From positions 620,001 through 684,000 of the forward strand of contig JALBUN010000047.1 of the NCBI GenBank assembly GCA_025174535.1: a DNA stretch of 64,000 nucleotides, read 5' to 3'. The position numbers were made by a program, and so were the translations under genes. The first letter of the stretch is position 1; each line of letters begins with the position of its first letter. Below are positions 46,501 through 56,974 of this stretch, in pieces. Below the pieces are notes generated by a model, which did not search any database, was not told the DNA's origin, and worked only from the letters and a program-made list of their open reading frames with translations. The DNA is from Cantharellus purpuraceus. Its lineage: Eukaryota; Basidiomycota; Agaricomycetes; Cantharellales; Hydnaceae.

Positions 46501-47175
46501 CCCACCTGGTATTTGTATATCTAAATACCCTATATAATACCAATTATATTCATATATACATTCCTATTATATCCATGTAAATAATTATGTTCATCTCAAC
46601 CAAATATCTTATCTTTTAAAGTTTATTAAAATATAGAATATATGTTTATATTTATGAAAATTTCACACATCCGAAATTTTTTAAGATATCCAAATTGTAA
46701 CTCCCTGGCTTTATGTATCATTGAAATCCTGATGTATATCTCCTATACATCAGAATATTGTATACTGACATGATTCCGAACAAGCGTCTTAGGTCCTTAT
46801 GAGGTCATTGCTCACGCGGGCAGCAGGTCCTTCACCCTCTGCCTCCCGGACCACTTCCAAGCAGTTCATCCAGTCTTCCATATATCAATGCTTGAACCTG
46901 CCACTACAAACGAGATCTCTGGTCGCATGCAACCTCCACCTCCCCCGATCATCATTGAAGGAGACAATGAATATGAGATCTCGGAGATCCTGGACTCGAA
47001 GATTGACCGTCGATACAAGTGCAAGCTCCAGTACTTAGTCAAATGGACTGGATACGAAGGCACCGATGAAGAATCCTCATGGATCTCCACGTCCGAACTC
47101 GATCATGCATCTGAATCCGTCTCTGACTTTCACTCCGCTTATCCAGACAAACCTGGCCCCCTTATGAATCTTTAG
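43533..47175 (+). pseudogene. B4 pol: RT, RNase H, integrase, chromodomain
   Basis: One frame with TGA stops at about 43934, 44009 and 45305, all CGA in other copies, plus a TGG-to-TGA type change near 45380. RT has [11 protein letters not shown] near 44190; RNase H has ETDASDYAL and [10 protein letters not shown]; the integrase shows SMDFIEKLP, SDRGLEF and GDGQMERMNQ. The MITE enters at KYL|GP near 46222, just before the chromodomain (LQYLVKWTGYEGTDEESSW near 47040). The stop is at 47173-47175. Confidence 0.9.
46223..46788 (+). mobile_element. MITE copy 1 (PIF/Harbinger-like)
   Basis: 566 bp, AT-rich, ends GACGCTTGTTC and GAACAAGCGTC, with a TTA duplication (46220-46222, 46789-46791). An inner hairpin around CTGATGTATA...TATACATCAG lies near 46730-46755. 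It interrupts B4 pol, so it is younger than that insertion. No ORF. Confidence 0.85.
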
Positions 47176-47321
47176 TTCAATTACTAATGCTAATTCTATT
47201 ATTTTGCATCATCATTTTATTACAAGTCAAGGGAAATTACATGCCTGCCCAAAAGCTCCGAAGGAATCACTCCACCTCATTTTTCTCCGTTCCAAAATTT
47301 ATAATCATTTTCATTCTTATT

Positions 47322-48890
47322 TTATACATCGCGTTTCCTTTTTCCCTTTCCCTTATCTACCTCAGGCTCCATCTCCGACTCCTCATCACTCTCTACATCT
47401 AACACCCAATCCTTCTCATCTCCCATGTCCGAATCCTCGTCCAACGGGGCCATGAACTTCCGCAACTGACGTAACTCGGCTGTCTGACGACCCTCCAGAA
47501 CCTCCTTCCGTTTCATCATCTTCACCAAGTCCACTAATAACCCCTCCGTCCGCCGAAAATGCTCCAACTACAAATTAACCAACCGAATAAACTGGCCCAC
47601 AGTACTATTAAGCGCCAAAATGCGCCCCATACCTGCACCGGTTGTTGCCCCTTCCGATCCAATGCCACTACCCCCGGCTGCTACAGCACCCGTCTCCATC
47701 CACCTCTTTTTGGTCAGATGACCCTCCGATTCCTTCTCCACCCCTCCTTGTACCACTAGTCGGGGCTTGACGCTCCGACTCCGGGGATTGAACTTCCCAT
47801 CAATCCTACACCCTCCTTTCTGACCCCAACAATGATCGCAGGACCGAAGTCAGCAAGTTGGGCTGGTAGGCCACACGCACTCCACACCCGCATCACGACA
47901 TAAGTCGCAAGTTATGCCGGGTCCGCCAAATGGCTCCGTTGGAGCCAGAGCCTTGGGTGGTCCACCCCTCCTTGCTGTGGCCTCCAAGTGTTCCCTCTCC
48001 TCCTCCTTGTCCTGCTGTTCTGCCGCCGCCTTCTCCATCTTGCACTTGCGAAGCTGGATCGCCGACCTTGCGACACGCAGCTCCTTCTTACGGGTTGCCA
48101 ACATGCGACTCTCCGCCTTGCACCATATGACCCTCCGGTCCACCTCTCGCTTCTCCATATCAGCACTTGGGTAGGCCTTCAATGAAAAGACCGTGACATC
48201 GAGATTCTTCTTGGTGGTAGCGGCATAGAGCTCCGCTCTTTTGCGAGCCTCGACCGCAGCTACCCAAGCCATCTCCTTGTAGGAATTCAAAGTGGGATCC
48301 AGCTCCACATCCATCCCAACATCCACGCCCGCCTCGGGCTCCGCATTTACATCGAGATCCATATTGGCATCAGGATCCACCTCCACCTCCACCCTCTCCG
48401 TCCCCACCGCATCATCTTCCTCAGCTGCCCCCAACTCAAATAGGGGCCGTGCCTGTGGACGTAACGGCGAGTCCTCTGCAGTGACAGTCCTCGAATGAGT
48501 TGTCTCCGTCCGTGTAACGGAGATGATGGCGACTTCTGGGGTCCCTGGCCGTATTGGCACACTTGGACTTCCTGGGTGGCTGGTTCCCCCTGCCCTGGTC
48601 ACCTCCTCCTCTACCTCCATGGCAGCCTCTAACTCGTGCGCCTGCTCCTCCACTTCTTTTAGTCTCGCAGCCTCCATCGCTGCCGCAAGTTCCTTCACTA
48701 TGCGGGCCCTCTTGACTTTCGCTTCCTCCTCTTTCCTTCTCCGTTCTGTTTTCGCCACCTCTTTCCGCCACTGCTCTTCCTCCTCCTTCCATTTCCGTTC
48801 TGCTTCCTCCTCCTCTTTCCATTTCCACTCCTCTTCCTCTTCCTTCCGTCAGGCCAAGAGCAACTGCTCCAGCTCGGCCACACTCATGCT
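47322..48890 (-). pseudogene. B4 antisense ORF (coiled coil, Zn cluster)
   Basis: Nearly complete copy of the antisense gene. A 302-codon open stretch (48758-47850) covers coiled coil, acidic linker and the first half of the Zn cluster (CDLCRDAGVEC). The rest follows to KGKGKRKRDV at 47322 in broken frames, with breaks near 47850 and 47570. The start region has a TGA near 48850 (CGA in B6). The gene is on the strand opposite to pol and ends 147 bp from the pol stop, tail to tail. Confidence 0.82.
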
Positions 48891-49049
48891 TGCCAAAGGG
48901 TTTGACATCGTTGAGGATAAGACCTCAATCATGCCCCTCCTTTTATATGTCTCCAGACCCCCAGTATAACTCCGACCACACCCAATTGTCTCACCTATTC
49001 AATCCATGGACATGAGGCCTCAGGGGCTCAGCCTTAAATGAAGAGATAC

Positions 49050-49625
49050 TGTTATGACTATATTCATTAACGCCCAGATCCCCGTCCGATCCCCTCAGAT
49101 CCCCGCACATATGAAATCTATACTCCATTTGGAAACCGCTACATCTCCATCTACCTGTCCGATTGTCACCGCCAATTCCACCCATCCGTCTCTGGTTCCG
49201 ATTGATGCATCAGCATCACCATAGGAACCCAGACATCCATCCCCATTGGACTCAGACATACTCATGTAAGGCCGTTGGCCTTGGAGACCCATCACCAGAG
49301 TAATTATTATTAGATTTCAAATATGTATTTAAGTTGCCTGACTGGGGACTTCATTCCCCAGTTCAAATATTTGATCACACCTAGCTCCTAAGTCCGATCC
49401 TAACTCTCTAAGTTGTACTCCATCTCCAAAATCTCGGACACCGGTATTAGTGAGGGTGCAGCACATAAGCTGAAGCCAAGTCCGTTCCGACCCCCATGAC
49501 GTACTCCGACCCCAACCCAACCTCCAACCCAACCTCCAACCCAACCTCCAACCCAACCTCCAACCCAACCTCCAACCCAACCTCCAACCCAACCTCCAAC
49601 CCCCAATCGGACCTAGTGTGTAACA
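49050..49625 (+). repeat. B4 3' LTR with expanded tandem repeat
   Basis: 576 bp, longer than other B LTRs because a CCAACCCAACCT-type 12-bp unit is repeated about eight times at 49508-49605. Other LTRs have two or three units. Ends GTGTGTAACA. Confidence 0.9.
49508..49605 (+). repeat. Tandem array, 12-bp unit
   Basis: About eight near-perfect units of AACCCAACCTCC inside the U5-side of the B4 LTR. Probably replication slippage on a shorter array present in all B LTRs. Confidence 0.85.
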
Positions 49626-49981
49626 ATGGAAAATAGTGCCCTGAGAGGCTGTGGTTGTCAAGTTACAGAATATTTATTGATCAGAGACATCTGAGCTTGA
49701 ATTCAGGCCGAATGCCTGGTCCAAAGGGGAAGAGCCGGCTGTGCGAAGGTTTGTGGGCGCCTATGGGTCCACAACTGTAGCACAGCAGAAATAAATGATT
49801 CTGGGCTGAGTTCTGCATGGAATATTCCCAAAAAAAATATGAAAAATTAGAGAATATTTGAATAAGTCCATTCCAGGTACAAGCACCAAATATATGCTGA
49901 TATTTAGGAATGGAAAAGCAAAGAATAGCACATTGGTGCTGCATAAATGGAATTTGATAGGGAAAAGGTGGTTCCCATACA
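49626..49981 (-). mobile_element. C5: remaining third of the split C copy
   Basis: 356 bp that match the end of C1 and C3, starting at ATGGA and ending CCCATACA. It supplies exactly the part missing from C4 (7273-7333 plus 12189-13199). Right flank GGAAC (49982-49986) enters family B. Confidence 0.87.
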
Positions 49982-50384
49982 GGAACCATAGATGGGTCCG
50001 GTGGAATTGATCAGGTGGAACGAGCGGTGAGGAATATCGGATCGGAGAGGTGAACCTGGAATGTGTGAGAGCCATCCAGTTTGCTTAGTCTGGTGAAGAC
50101 CATAGCGTCCACCAGTGATATAAACGGCAGGGTAGATGGAGTATCTATCAGAGCGGAGTCAGCGGAGGTGGAAGATAGTTTTGCACCTACAGTTGCTGGT
50201 GACGTCGGGGATGACACAGCCTGTGCTGGAGAACGGAATGTGATACGGCCCAATGCCCAGTCAATCAACGGATTGTAGCGGGTGAGCCAGTTATGTCCGA
50301 GAACCACAGAACAGCTGGAGTCAAGCGGAGTAACATAGAATGTAAGGTTCTGGATTTCTCTGACAGAAAAACAGATAGACAGAT
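49982..50384 (-). pseudogene. B5 protease-RT linker, right part
   Basis: Family B sequence on the minus strand from [13 protein letters not shown] through [18 protein letters not shown] to the point where pol would continue with the RT. It is cut by the C insertion at its 3' side and by transposon G at its 5' side (CAGAT). The continuation of the RT is B2 at 13200. Confidence 0.85.
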
Positions 50385-50474
50385 TATGGTTGCCGAGGAG
50401 TATCACAGCAGTTACAACATGTCTTGTAACATCGTACCATGGCATATGTATTGTTGTTTATGGACGACAGTGGT
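50385..50474 (+). repeat. G left terminal inverted repeat
   Basis: 90 bp, identical to the reverse complement of 55530-55619. The two ends diverge right after the shared GACAGTGGT. A perfect repeat of this length suggests recent movement or homogenisation. Confidence 0.95.
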
Positions 50475-50551
50475 CTTTTCGAGCGCTAGTCTGTTCCCAT
50501 TCTATGTTGCAACTTCTATACCAGCACCAGTGAGGCGTCTGGGTGACAACC

Positions 50552-51992
50552 ATGGTGAGAAATCAACGCACAGGCTGCCGTGAGTCCCAACCAATCTAAT
50601 TATATGATTCATTATTTATGATATCACGTCGGTGATAGCACCTGCCGATGATGATGGGGTTTCTACTATTCTCAAGAAGTATGATTGTGTTGGTATATCA
50701 GGTCAGAAAATGGTTAGTAGGATGCTGCTTGCTGAACATGGAATAACCATGAGGTATGTCCATTTGCTTGGTTCTTATATCCTCATTAATCCTTATACAA
50801 CAAGTGAGGCAACTGTGGCCCGGCGGTGCAAGTTGCTAGGGCTTAAGGGCAGCAAGGCTACAACTGAAGAACTATCAGAGGTAGAGATACGGCAGCTTGT
50901 GTTAGATCAGCTTGAAAAAGACCCGAATCATCGAAAAGGTCCACGTCTGATTAGAGAGGCCATTTGCTTCGATACAGGTATTACACTCAAACGGTGAGTA
51001 TCACTTAGCAAAGATTTCTGCACTACGTTATTAATACTTGCAACAGTGATGTTGTTGAAGATGTCACGCATACGCATGATCCTGAAGGGTTCACCCTTCA
51101 TGAACCTACAGCGAAGAGAATCTATCGCATGGCTCTGGTATCAATTGGACCACATGAGTTTTGGAGTATGGATGGTCATGATAAGCTAAATAGAATTGGG
51201 TTTCCTGTATATAGAATCCAGGATGTGTGGACTGGAAAGTGGCTGGGTCTCTGGACGGTCCCAAACAACCGGTTGAAGAATGTTATTGCGTATCTCTACC
51301 TTAGTCTTATTGAAGAGTTCAAAGGTATTTTTTTTTTTTACCTTCACATTTTTATCTTAGTATGTACAGGTATGCCCCTGCAAACGACATCAGACTGCGG
51401 CACAGAAACAGTTGAAGTCTATGGCCTTGCTAATACTCTAAGGTACGCACACATACATATACATACGTATAAATCTAATACAAATGTAGGGAAGTATTCT
51501 CACCTGACCTGCCGATTGATGAGGTTCCGGCGCATCGATTTCTACATAGTGTCCATAATATTACCATAGAGCGTGGATGGCTCAGTCTTTGTATGTCTTA
51601 AATATGCAGACTGAACATGGACTTATGTTTAGTATAGTGATCTAGTGCAGTGGCTCTGGCCACTGCTCATACAGCAAGAGCTCAATGAAGTCAAGGAACG
51701 ATTTAATAACCATCCAGTGCGCTATAACCATAATAAACTGTTGCCATCAGGGGTTTCACCAAACGTGGTATATGCAACATTCAAAGATTATGGAGCGATA
51801 AACTGCCTCCAGCATGTGGATATCACCGTTGTAAGTAGACTTAAAGCAGATATTGGTGGTGAATATTTGGTTCAGTTTGTGTCATCTCAGTATGCTGCTC
51901 AGTGCAAAGCAGCATATGAAACACTTTCCATTCAGAAGCTTACTTTACAGAATATCTGGACTATTTTTTCGAGTATGCTACTGCTTATCTAA
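50552..51992 (+). CDS. G transposase, integrase-like DDE enzyme
   Basis: Proposed exons: 50552-50579, 50639-50993, 51047-51324, 51370-51442, 51490-51590 and 51646-51992, all with GT-AG introns of 45-59 nt that keep the frame. About 390 residues. The N-terminal half resembles a helical DNA-binding region (VSRMLLAEHGITM, ARRCKLLGLKG). Catalytic residues: D in WSMDGHDKL (51171), D in TSDCGTET (51393), E in HNITIERGW (51569), spaced D-x58-D-x42-E, as in integrase-core proteins of fungi and animals. The C-terminal part has VQWLWPLLIQQEL and NNHPVRYN. The start at 50552 is chosen because the exon 1 donor and phase fit exon 2. The last junction is uncertain: YSDLVQWLWP would read one exon start earlier (51633) but is then out of phase. 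It may be active or have one small defect. Confidence 0.8.
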
Positions 51993-52187
51993 AGTGAGCA
52001 AAGGGTATTCAAATATTACTAGAGTAGTGTAGTACTGTGAGTAAAGGACAGTTCAACAAAGGGTCTAATGAGGGTGGAATGACGAAGCTGGCGGATTAAA
52101 TGGTCTATAGAAAGGGTAGTCCGTGTGATTCCAAGTGTTATGCAAATAAAGGCTTTTTGCCTGCATCTTTGAAGGTGTCAAATTAAG
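51993..52187. other. G intergenic region between convergent genes
   Basis: About 195 bp between the transposase stop and the kinase stop. It likely holds both 3' UTRs. No other signal recognised. Confidence 0.5.
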
Positions 52188-55134
52188 CTAGCATGAATCA
52201 AAACCACACGTACCAGTATGTAACATAGAGTGAGGTGAGGCCAAATAGCTATTTGATGCCGGTTGTACGGCACTGGGTACATTGACTTTTGGTAATTCTG
52301 AGAGTTTAAGGCAATGGCATATTGGATTGCAGCGATGTGTTTCAGTGAACTTCTTAATATATGAGGGTCCGTTATCCCACTCTCCTTTATCACTGAGTTT
52401 GGTGTCAGTAGATAAGTTAACTGAACAAAAGCACCACTCACGTGTGTGCCTGAGGATCGTAAAGTGTCAGGTTACCCTGTGCATCAATCAGGCCTAGTAC
52501 ATCACATTAGAACCGGTGTTCAAACAAGAAAATGACTCACCTTGCAAATCTGCAAGTACCATGTTCTCAGCCATGTGGTCAAAGACTGAATGTGCAAATG
52601 CATCTATAATTTGCCCCAAGTCGTCTTCATTTACACCAGCTGTATCATAACCTGAATATTTTATCTCGGTCCCGTGCAGTAATGGTGCGACTAGAATAGT
52701 CTTGAACTGAAGATTACAATCATCCATTTCATCTGGTTCTGGACGGGGTAAAAGATTGCTAGTAATACTACCAAGGAATGCACCGGCAGCATTCCATTTA
52801 ATATCTTACATATTGTCCAAATTAACCAGCAAATAGAAGAAAATCAATGCAACTTACTATGCCTGATTACAGTGTCGTAATGCTTTGCTCGGTGGAAGAA
52901 TTCATCTAACAAGACTTGAGCCTCATGGAGCAGCTGAAGCTCATCAAGTAGAGCCTTATAATTGTTGGCCTCTGAAACATTGGAACTAGTGGACCAGTGC
53001 CTTAAATGGAACACTGCATAATCAATAGCACCAATGCGTCCCTACCCAAAGACCATTAAGCATGAAGAAATACTTGTAGTCTAAATACTCACCCGAAAAG
53101 CCCACTTAGTCATTCCAAGGTAACCTTCTCCAGGCCCAATGTATTTGCGTGCATGTGTGAACCAGCCCCTAGGCACTAGAATAGTCTCTATATCATTGCA
53201 TGTAACGTTCTCCACTCCACCATCATCTGATGCTACACAAAATGTCTGGTGAAACTTGTATGCATTGTACAAAAGTTGCGGGCCCCTTAGAGAGGGTATG
53301 CGATAGGCACTGACATATGCTGGTCATTTGCTAGCTTGAGGCGATGTCTCACCTTTAGTGTGGTGAGTTAAGTCACGGTATATATTAGTCACACATACCA
53401 CAGTCTGCTTTCTGCTTCATGCTACGAGTTATAAAGTTTGACACACTTTTTTTTGGTGAGGCGTCACTAGTAGTATCCTCCTCCTCAGAATTCTATTATT
53501 ATTGTTAGCCATTGAAATAGAAGGCAACAGCTACTTACCACTGCAATTGCTCTCTCATATACATAGATGCGCATGGTGAGAGAGTTAGAGCGTAGATCCT
53601 TCTCTGAAATTGCATTGATGGACTTCAGACTTTCAATGAGGCTCCCAAGCGTCTGCTCCTCCTCAAGTATTTTCCTTTCATCAATTCCCACACATTGCCC
53701 CTGTGCTCTTGCTACAGCAAACTCAACAGTCCCACTAGTTGGCCCCTTCTTGTAAATATGCAGATATTTGAAGCATTGTAAGGCTTACCGTTTAAACTGA
53801 GGGATTTGAAAATCATCTTTGTCTTTGTTTGCCAGGCATGCAAGATAATTAATATGTGCTTTATTTAAGAGTGTGTTGAAGACTGCATCGGCCTGATCTG
53901 TTGAATGACAGGCGTGCACCATGGGAGCCATTTGAACCTATGTAGTAATTTAGTACCTACATAGATGGTGTTATTTATGCTACTTACCTTTTGGGCTTGG
54001 CCTGTATTGCGGCCCATCGACGGGTATGTATAGAGTGTGAATATAATTGATGTTGAGGTACTGGACTTAGCTTGCTTTCTGAGCACATGCTGTTTTGAGT
54101 TGATGTTGTGAGCAGACAGAAGATTTGCGTTGATGCCTTGTTTCACTCGTTGGTCAAGACGATGTGTTGAAGCTTGCTGTTGATGGAAGGATGCACGCTC
54201 GTGGATCGCATCTATATCTGGAACACCACAGGCAGGGTCAGGTCAATCCATACGTACAAAGTTCAAACATACCATGCATCACTGCCTTAACACATGAACG
54301 GCACATCTTTTCCATTAAATAATCAAAGACAACACCACAGCCTTGACACTGTGGCTTAGCCTGAAAAACTTATTAGCTAAAATGCCACCCCTAGAATGAT
54401 GCACTTAGACGCTTGTTCAGAAATACATCAAATATGTATATACAACCCATTTCCTCAAATTTTATATAATATACTTATATTAAAACATATTTTGATATTT
54501 CATACATGATTCTTAAATTTATATAATTTACTTAGATTTAAAACATATTTTGATATTTTGACATGATTCTCAAAAATAATTCTTTTTTTTTCATTTACTG
54601 GTGGCAACTGCTTCAAGGGAATATTCTACTCCTGCTACACTTAATTTCTTTCACTCATTCTTTCTTGTACTATACTGGTCAAATAATCTAATGTACCTTG
54701 ACTCCTCACCTGGCATTTGTATATCTAAATATTCTCTATTATACCAATAATATTAGTATATATATTACTGTTATATTCATATAAATAATTATGTTCATCC
54801 ATAACAAACATCTTATCTTTTAAAGTTTATTAAAATATGAAATATATATTTATATTTATAAAAATTTAAGATATCCAAAAAAAACTTGGATATCCGAAAT
54901 CTTTAAAGATATCCAGATTGTAACTCCCTATTTTTATGATCATTATTAAAATTCTGATGTACATCTTGTATACATCAGAATATTGTATAACAGCATCCTT
55001 CCAAACAAGTGTCTTACATGAATCGCTTGTCGTTCTAGCTCAGACTCAACAGAGTCCTTTTTCACACACCGCATGCAACAAACATGAGGTAGAAGATGTG
55101 GGAACTCCTCTGCACATCCTGGGCAACATCCCAT
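52188..55134 (-). pseudogene. G alpha-type protein kinase gene, one nonsense codon
   Basis: Eleven proposed exons on minus: 55134-55018, 54360-54273, 54217-53988, 53937-53789, about 53750-53538, 53492-53399, 53352-53093, 53041-52858, 52804-52541, 52493-52442, 52392-52188; about 620 residues. The N-terminus has two zinc-ribbon-like pairs, CPGC/CMRC and CQGC/CRSC. The kinase domain shows a Gly-rich loop IGPGEGYLGMTKWAFRGRIG, then YAVFHLRHW, DAFAHSVFDHM, LADLQGLIDAQGNLTLYDPQ and the closing zinc motif HRCNPICHCLKL typical of alpha-kinases. The usual ATP-binding Lys is not obvious (YAVF where YAVK-like is common). A TGA at 53326-53324 stands where CGA is expected, and the phase of the fourth junction does not resolve cleanly. 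Would phosphorylate Ser/Thr if repaired; substrate unknown. Confidence 0.82.
54408..55013 (+). mobile_element. MITE copy 2 in the first kinase intron
   Basis: 606 bp, same ends as copies 1 and 3, TTA duplication at 54405-54407 and 55014-55016. In gene orientation it sits inside the first intron, at the splice donor: GTAAGT became GTAAGA followed by the MITE. A roughly 48-nt intron is now about 660 nt. Confidence 0.86.
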
Positions 55135-55529
55135 GATGTGAAGAAAAAAATTGTACTGAGTAGGGTCCAATATTGTCTCCCTTATATACGCAATTGGCAG
55201 AATGTTGAAAAAATAGCATTGAAACAATGCTGTACATGGAGAGATAATCCACCATTGTCGGAGCGGGCAAGAGGGGTCTTTCACACCCTTCACAAAACTA
55301 AGATAGACGCAGTAACTGAAGTTATCCAGCGCAGTCTTCAACTTGGATGACTCTATTTAAGAACCTGGGGAAAATATATCTTATGCTCCTTGTGTCTCTT
55401 AGCAGCAGGACACAAGGGTCGGCAACGGTGGCGCATTGGTGAGGTCACTACGTAGAATGTTGGCAACTTCAAAGTTTGGAACAGAAGAGTATTTGCCACG
55501 GAGCGCTGTGAATGGCCAAGCGTGAGGAA
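55135..55529. other. G subterminal region upstream of the kinase gene
   Basis: Holds the likely kinase promoter. An in-frame extension upstream of the chosen ATG runs to 55341 but lacks family-like sequence, so the start at 55134 (MGCCPGC) is preferred. No clear TATA box identified. Confidence 0.45.
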
Positions 55530-55619
55530 ACCACTGTCGTCCATAAACAACAATACATATGCCATGGTACGATGTTACAAGACATGTTGTAACTGCTGTG
55601 ATACTCCTCGGCAACCATA
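55530..55619 (-). repeat. G right terminal inverted repeat
   Basis: 90 bp, perfect inverse of 50385-50474, followed by CAGAT. Confidence 0.95.
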
Positions 55620-55624
55620 CAGAT

Positions 55625-56974
55625 CTATAGCTCATGAAATAACAGCATTAGTAGTGCCATCAAATAATCAGAGTGATATCGGAGTTATGGTGTATGTGTG
55701 GAGTTTATGTAAATTGGAAAAAGAGGAATCAAGGAAACAGTGAGTAGAACCAGAGTCAATTAATGCTTGAATAGCAGTATCGGGAATGGAGTTGGAGTAG
55801 ACGAGGAGGGTAAGGGAGTCGGAGTGGGAAAGAGCGGATGTGTTCAGGCAGACCTCGTTTGTTGTATGGGGAGTACCAATGCAGCCCTCAGCCCATATGG
55901 AGGCTATAGGACTGCTTACTATTTTTTTGGGTCCATCGCTTTTGCGTCGGACTTGTCCGTCGTGGCGTTGGTGGTGCAGCCCTTTGCCTTTGCTGCGGAC
56001 GAGGTTGCCTTGTTGCAATCCTTGGCTTGGTGGCCAGGCTTCCCGCAGAACAGACAGAGGTTGTTGTCCATGCGGCGCTGGTGTTCCTGCTGGGTAAGTT
56101 TCCCATCCTTCCCCAGCTTGGTGGAGAGGTCCGGAGTACTCTTGCGAGCTCCAGAGTTATTGCTGGTGCCGGAGTTGTTCTGACCGGAACCAGAAGCAGC
56201 AGCATTACCAGTGTTTGACTTCTGGCCTGAGTTGGCAGTGGTCCTCTTATCAGACCCCTTGTTGGACTTTGGGGTCTTGTCCGATGATTTGTCTGATTTG
56301 TTGTTGGCCGAATTTTCACAGGAGACCTCAGATTGACATTCCCAATAACAGGCGTCAATGGATTGGGCGAGCTTGCGGAGGTTAACCAAAGTATCCAGCT
56401 TACTGACGCATGATATCTCATCCTTGATGCAGGATGGGAGTCCAACGTAAAATTGGTGTTGGAGTGCGGCGTCGCCCCATTGGACTTTCAGAGCTAGCTG
56501 CTGGAAACTCACAATGTATTTTGCAATTTTGTGATTTTCCTTCATCTGAAGTCGATCAAGTTCATTCTCGGCATTGGCCTCGGGGTTGTAAGGACCGAAA
56601 TTGGTCTGAAGTTCGGAGATGAAGTTGGAGTAGTCTTCTGACCATATTGGGACATCGGAGTCGTCCATGAGCGCTGGCTCAATGTAGTCCAGTGTGGTGC
56701 CCTTGAGATAGGACATGGCGAAGGTGACCTTCGCCCGATCAGATGTGAATGTGTTGGGGCGGTCGCGGAAATTCAACTGGCATTGCACCAAGAATGGCTG
56801 GAGCTTTTGCGGATTGGAGCCGTCAAAGGGGTCAGGTTCTTGGACCTTGGTCCGGGACTTAGGAGCTTGTGGGTTATGGATGCTGCTGGTGAGCAGGGAG
56901 ATGGCTTGCACCAGATTTGGAGAGGGCAGGGTGTCGTCTTCTTCATTGACGGCCTCTATGTGGTCCATCGGTTC
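55625..56974 (-). pseudogene. B5 gag and start of protease
   Basis: The best-preserved B gag here: an open stretch of about 349 codons (56968-55919) with FLVQCQLNFRDRP, FYVGLPSCIKDEI, a charged Asn/Ser/Lys linker, and an intact CCHC knuckle CLFCGKPGHQAKDC near 56040. The protease site IDSGSTHCF follows near 55770 and is cut by transposon G. The first 40 or so residues are missing because B6 is inserted at GAACC; they should lie beyond the right end of the window. Confidence 0.88.

Larger units (their letters stand above)
43528..49625 (+). mobile_element. B4: 3' half of a family B element
   Basis: Starts in the protease-RT linker exactly where B1 stops, and runs through RT, RNase H, integrase, chromodomain, antisense ORF and 3' LTR. 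The 3' flank ATGGA (49626-49630) equals the flank beside the B1 5' LTR. B1 and B4 are therefore the two halves of one insertion. A MITE interrupts the integrase tail. Confidence 0.92.
50385..55619 (+). mobile_element. G: DNA transposon with transposase and alpha-kinase genes
   Basis: A 5235-bp element with 90-bp perfect terminal inverted repeats starting TATGGTTGCC, and a 5-bp duplication CAGAT (50380-50384 and 55620-55624). Removing it restores the B5 protease reading. It carries two intron-containing genes that face each other: a DDE transposase on plus and an alpha-type kinase on minus, with about 195 bp between their stops. The integrase-like DDE domain and 5-bp duplication recall Ginger-type elements, but the terminal bases are not the usual TGT, so the superfamily is left open. 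A MITE sits in the kinase gene. Confidence 0.92.

Noticed and set aside
49508..49605. Regular short repeats that could suggest a CRISPR or minisatellite
   Set aside because: Units are 12 bp, head to tail with no spacers, inside an LTR that has the same motif in shorter form elsewhere; simple slippage explains it.
50385..55619. Two host genes (integrase-like and alpha-kinase) between retrotransposons
   Set aside because: Both lie within perfect terminal inverted repeats and a 5-bp duplication that exactly interrupts family B protease, so they are transposon-borne.
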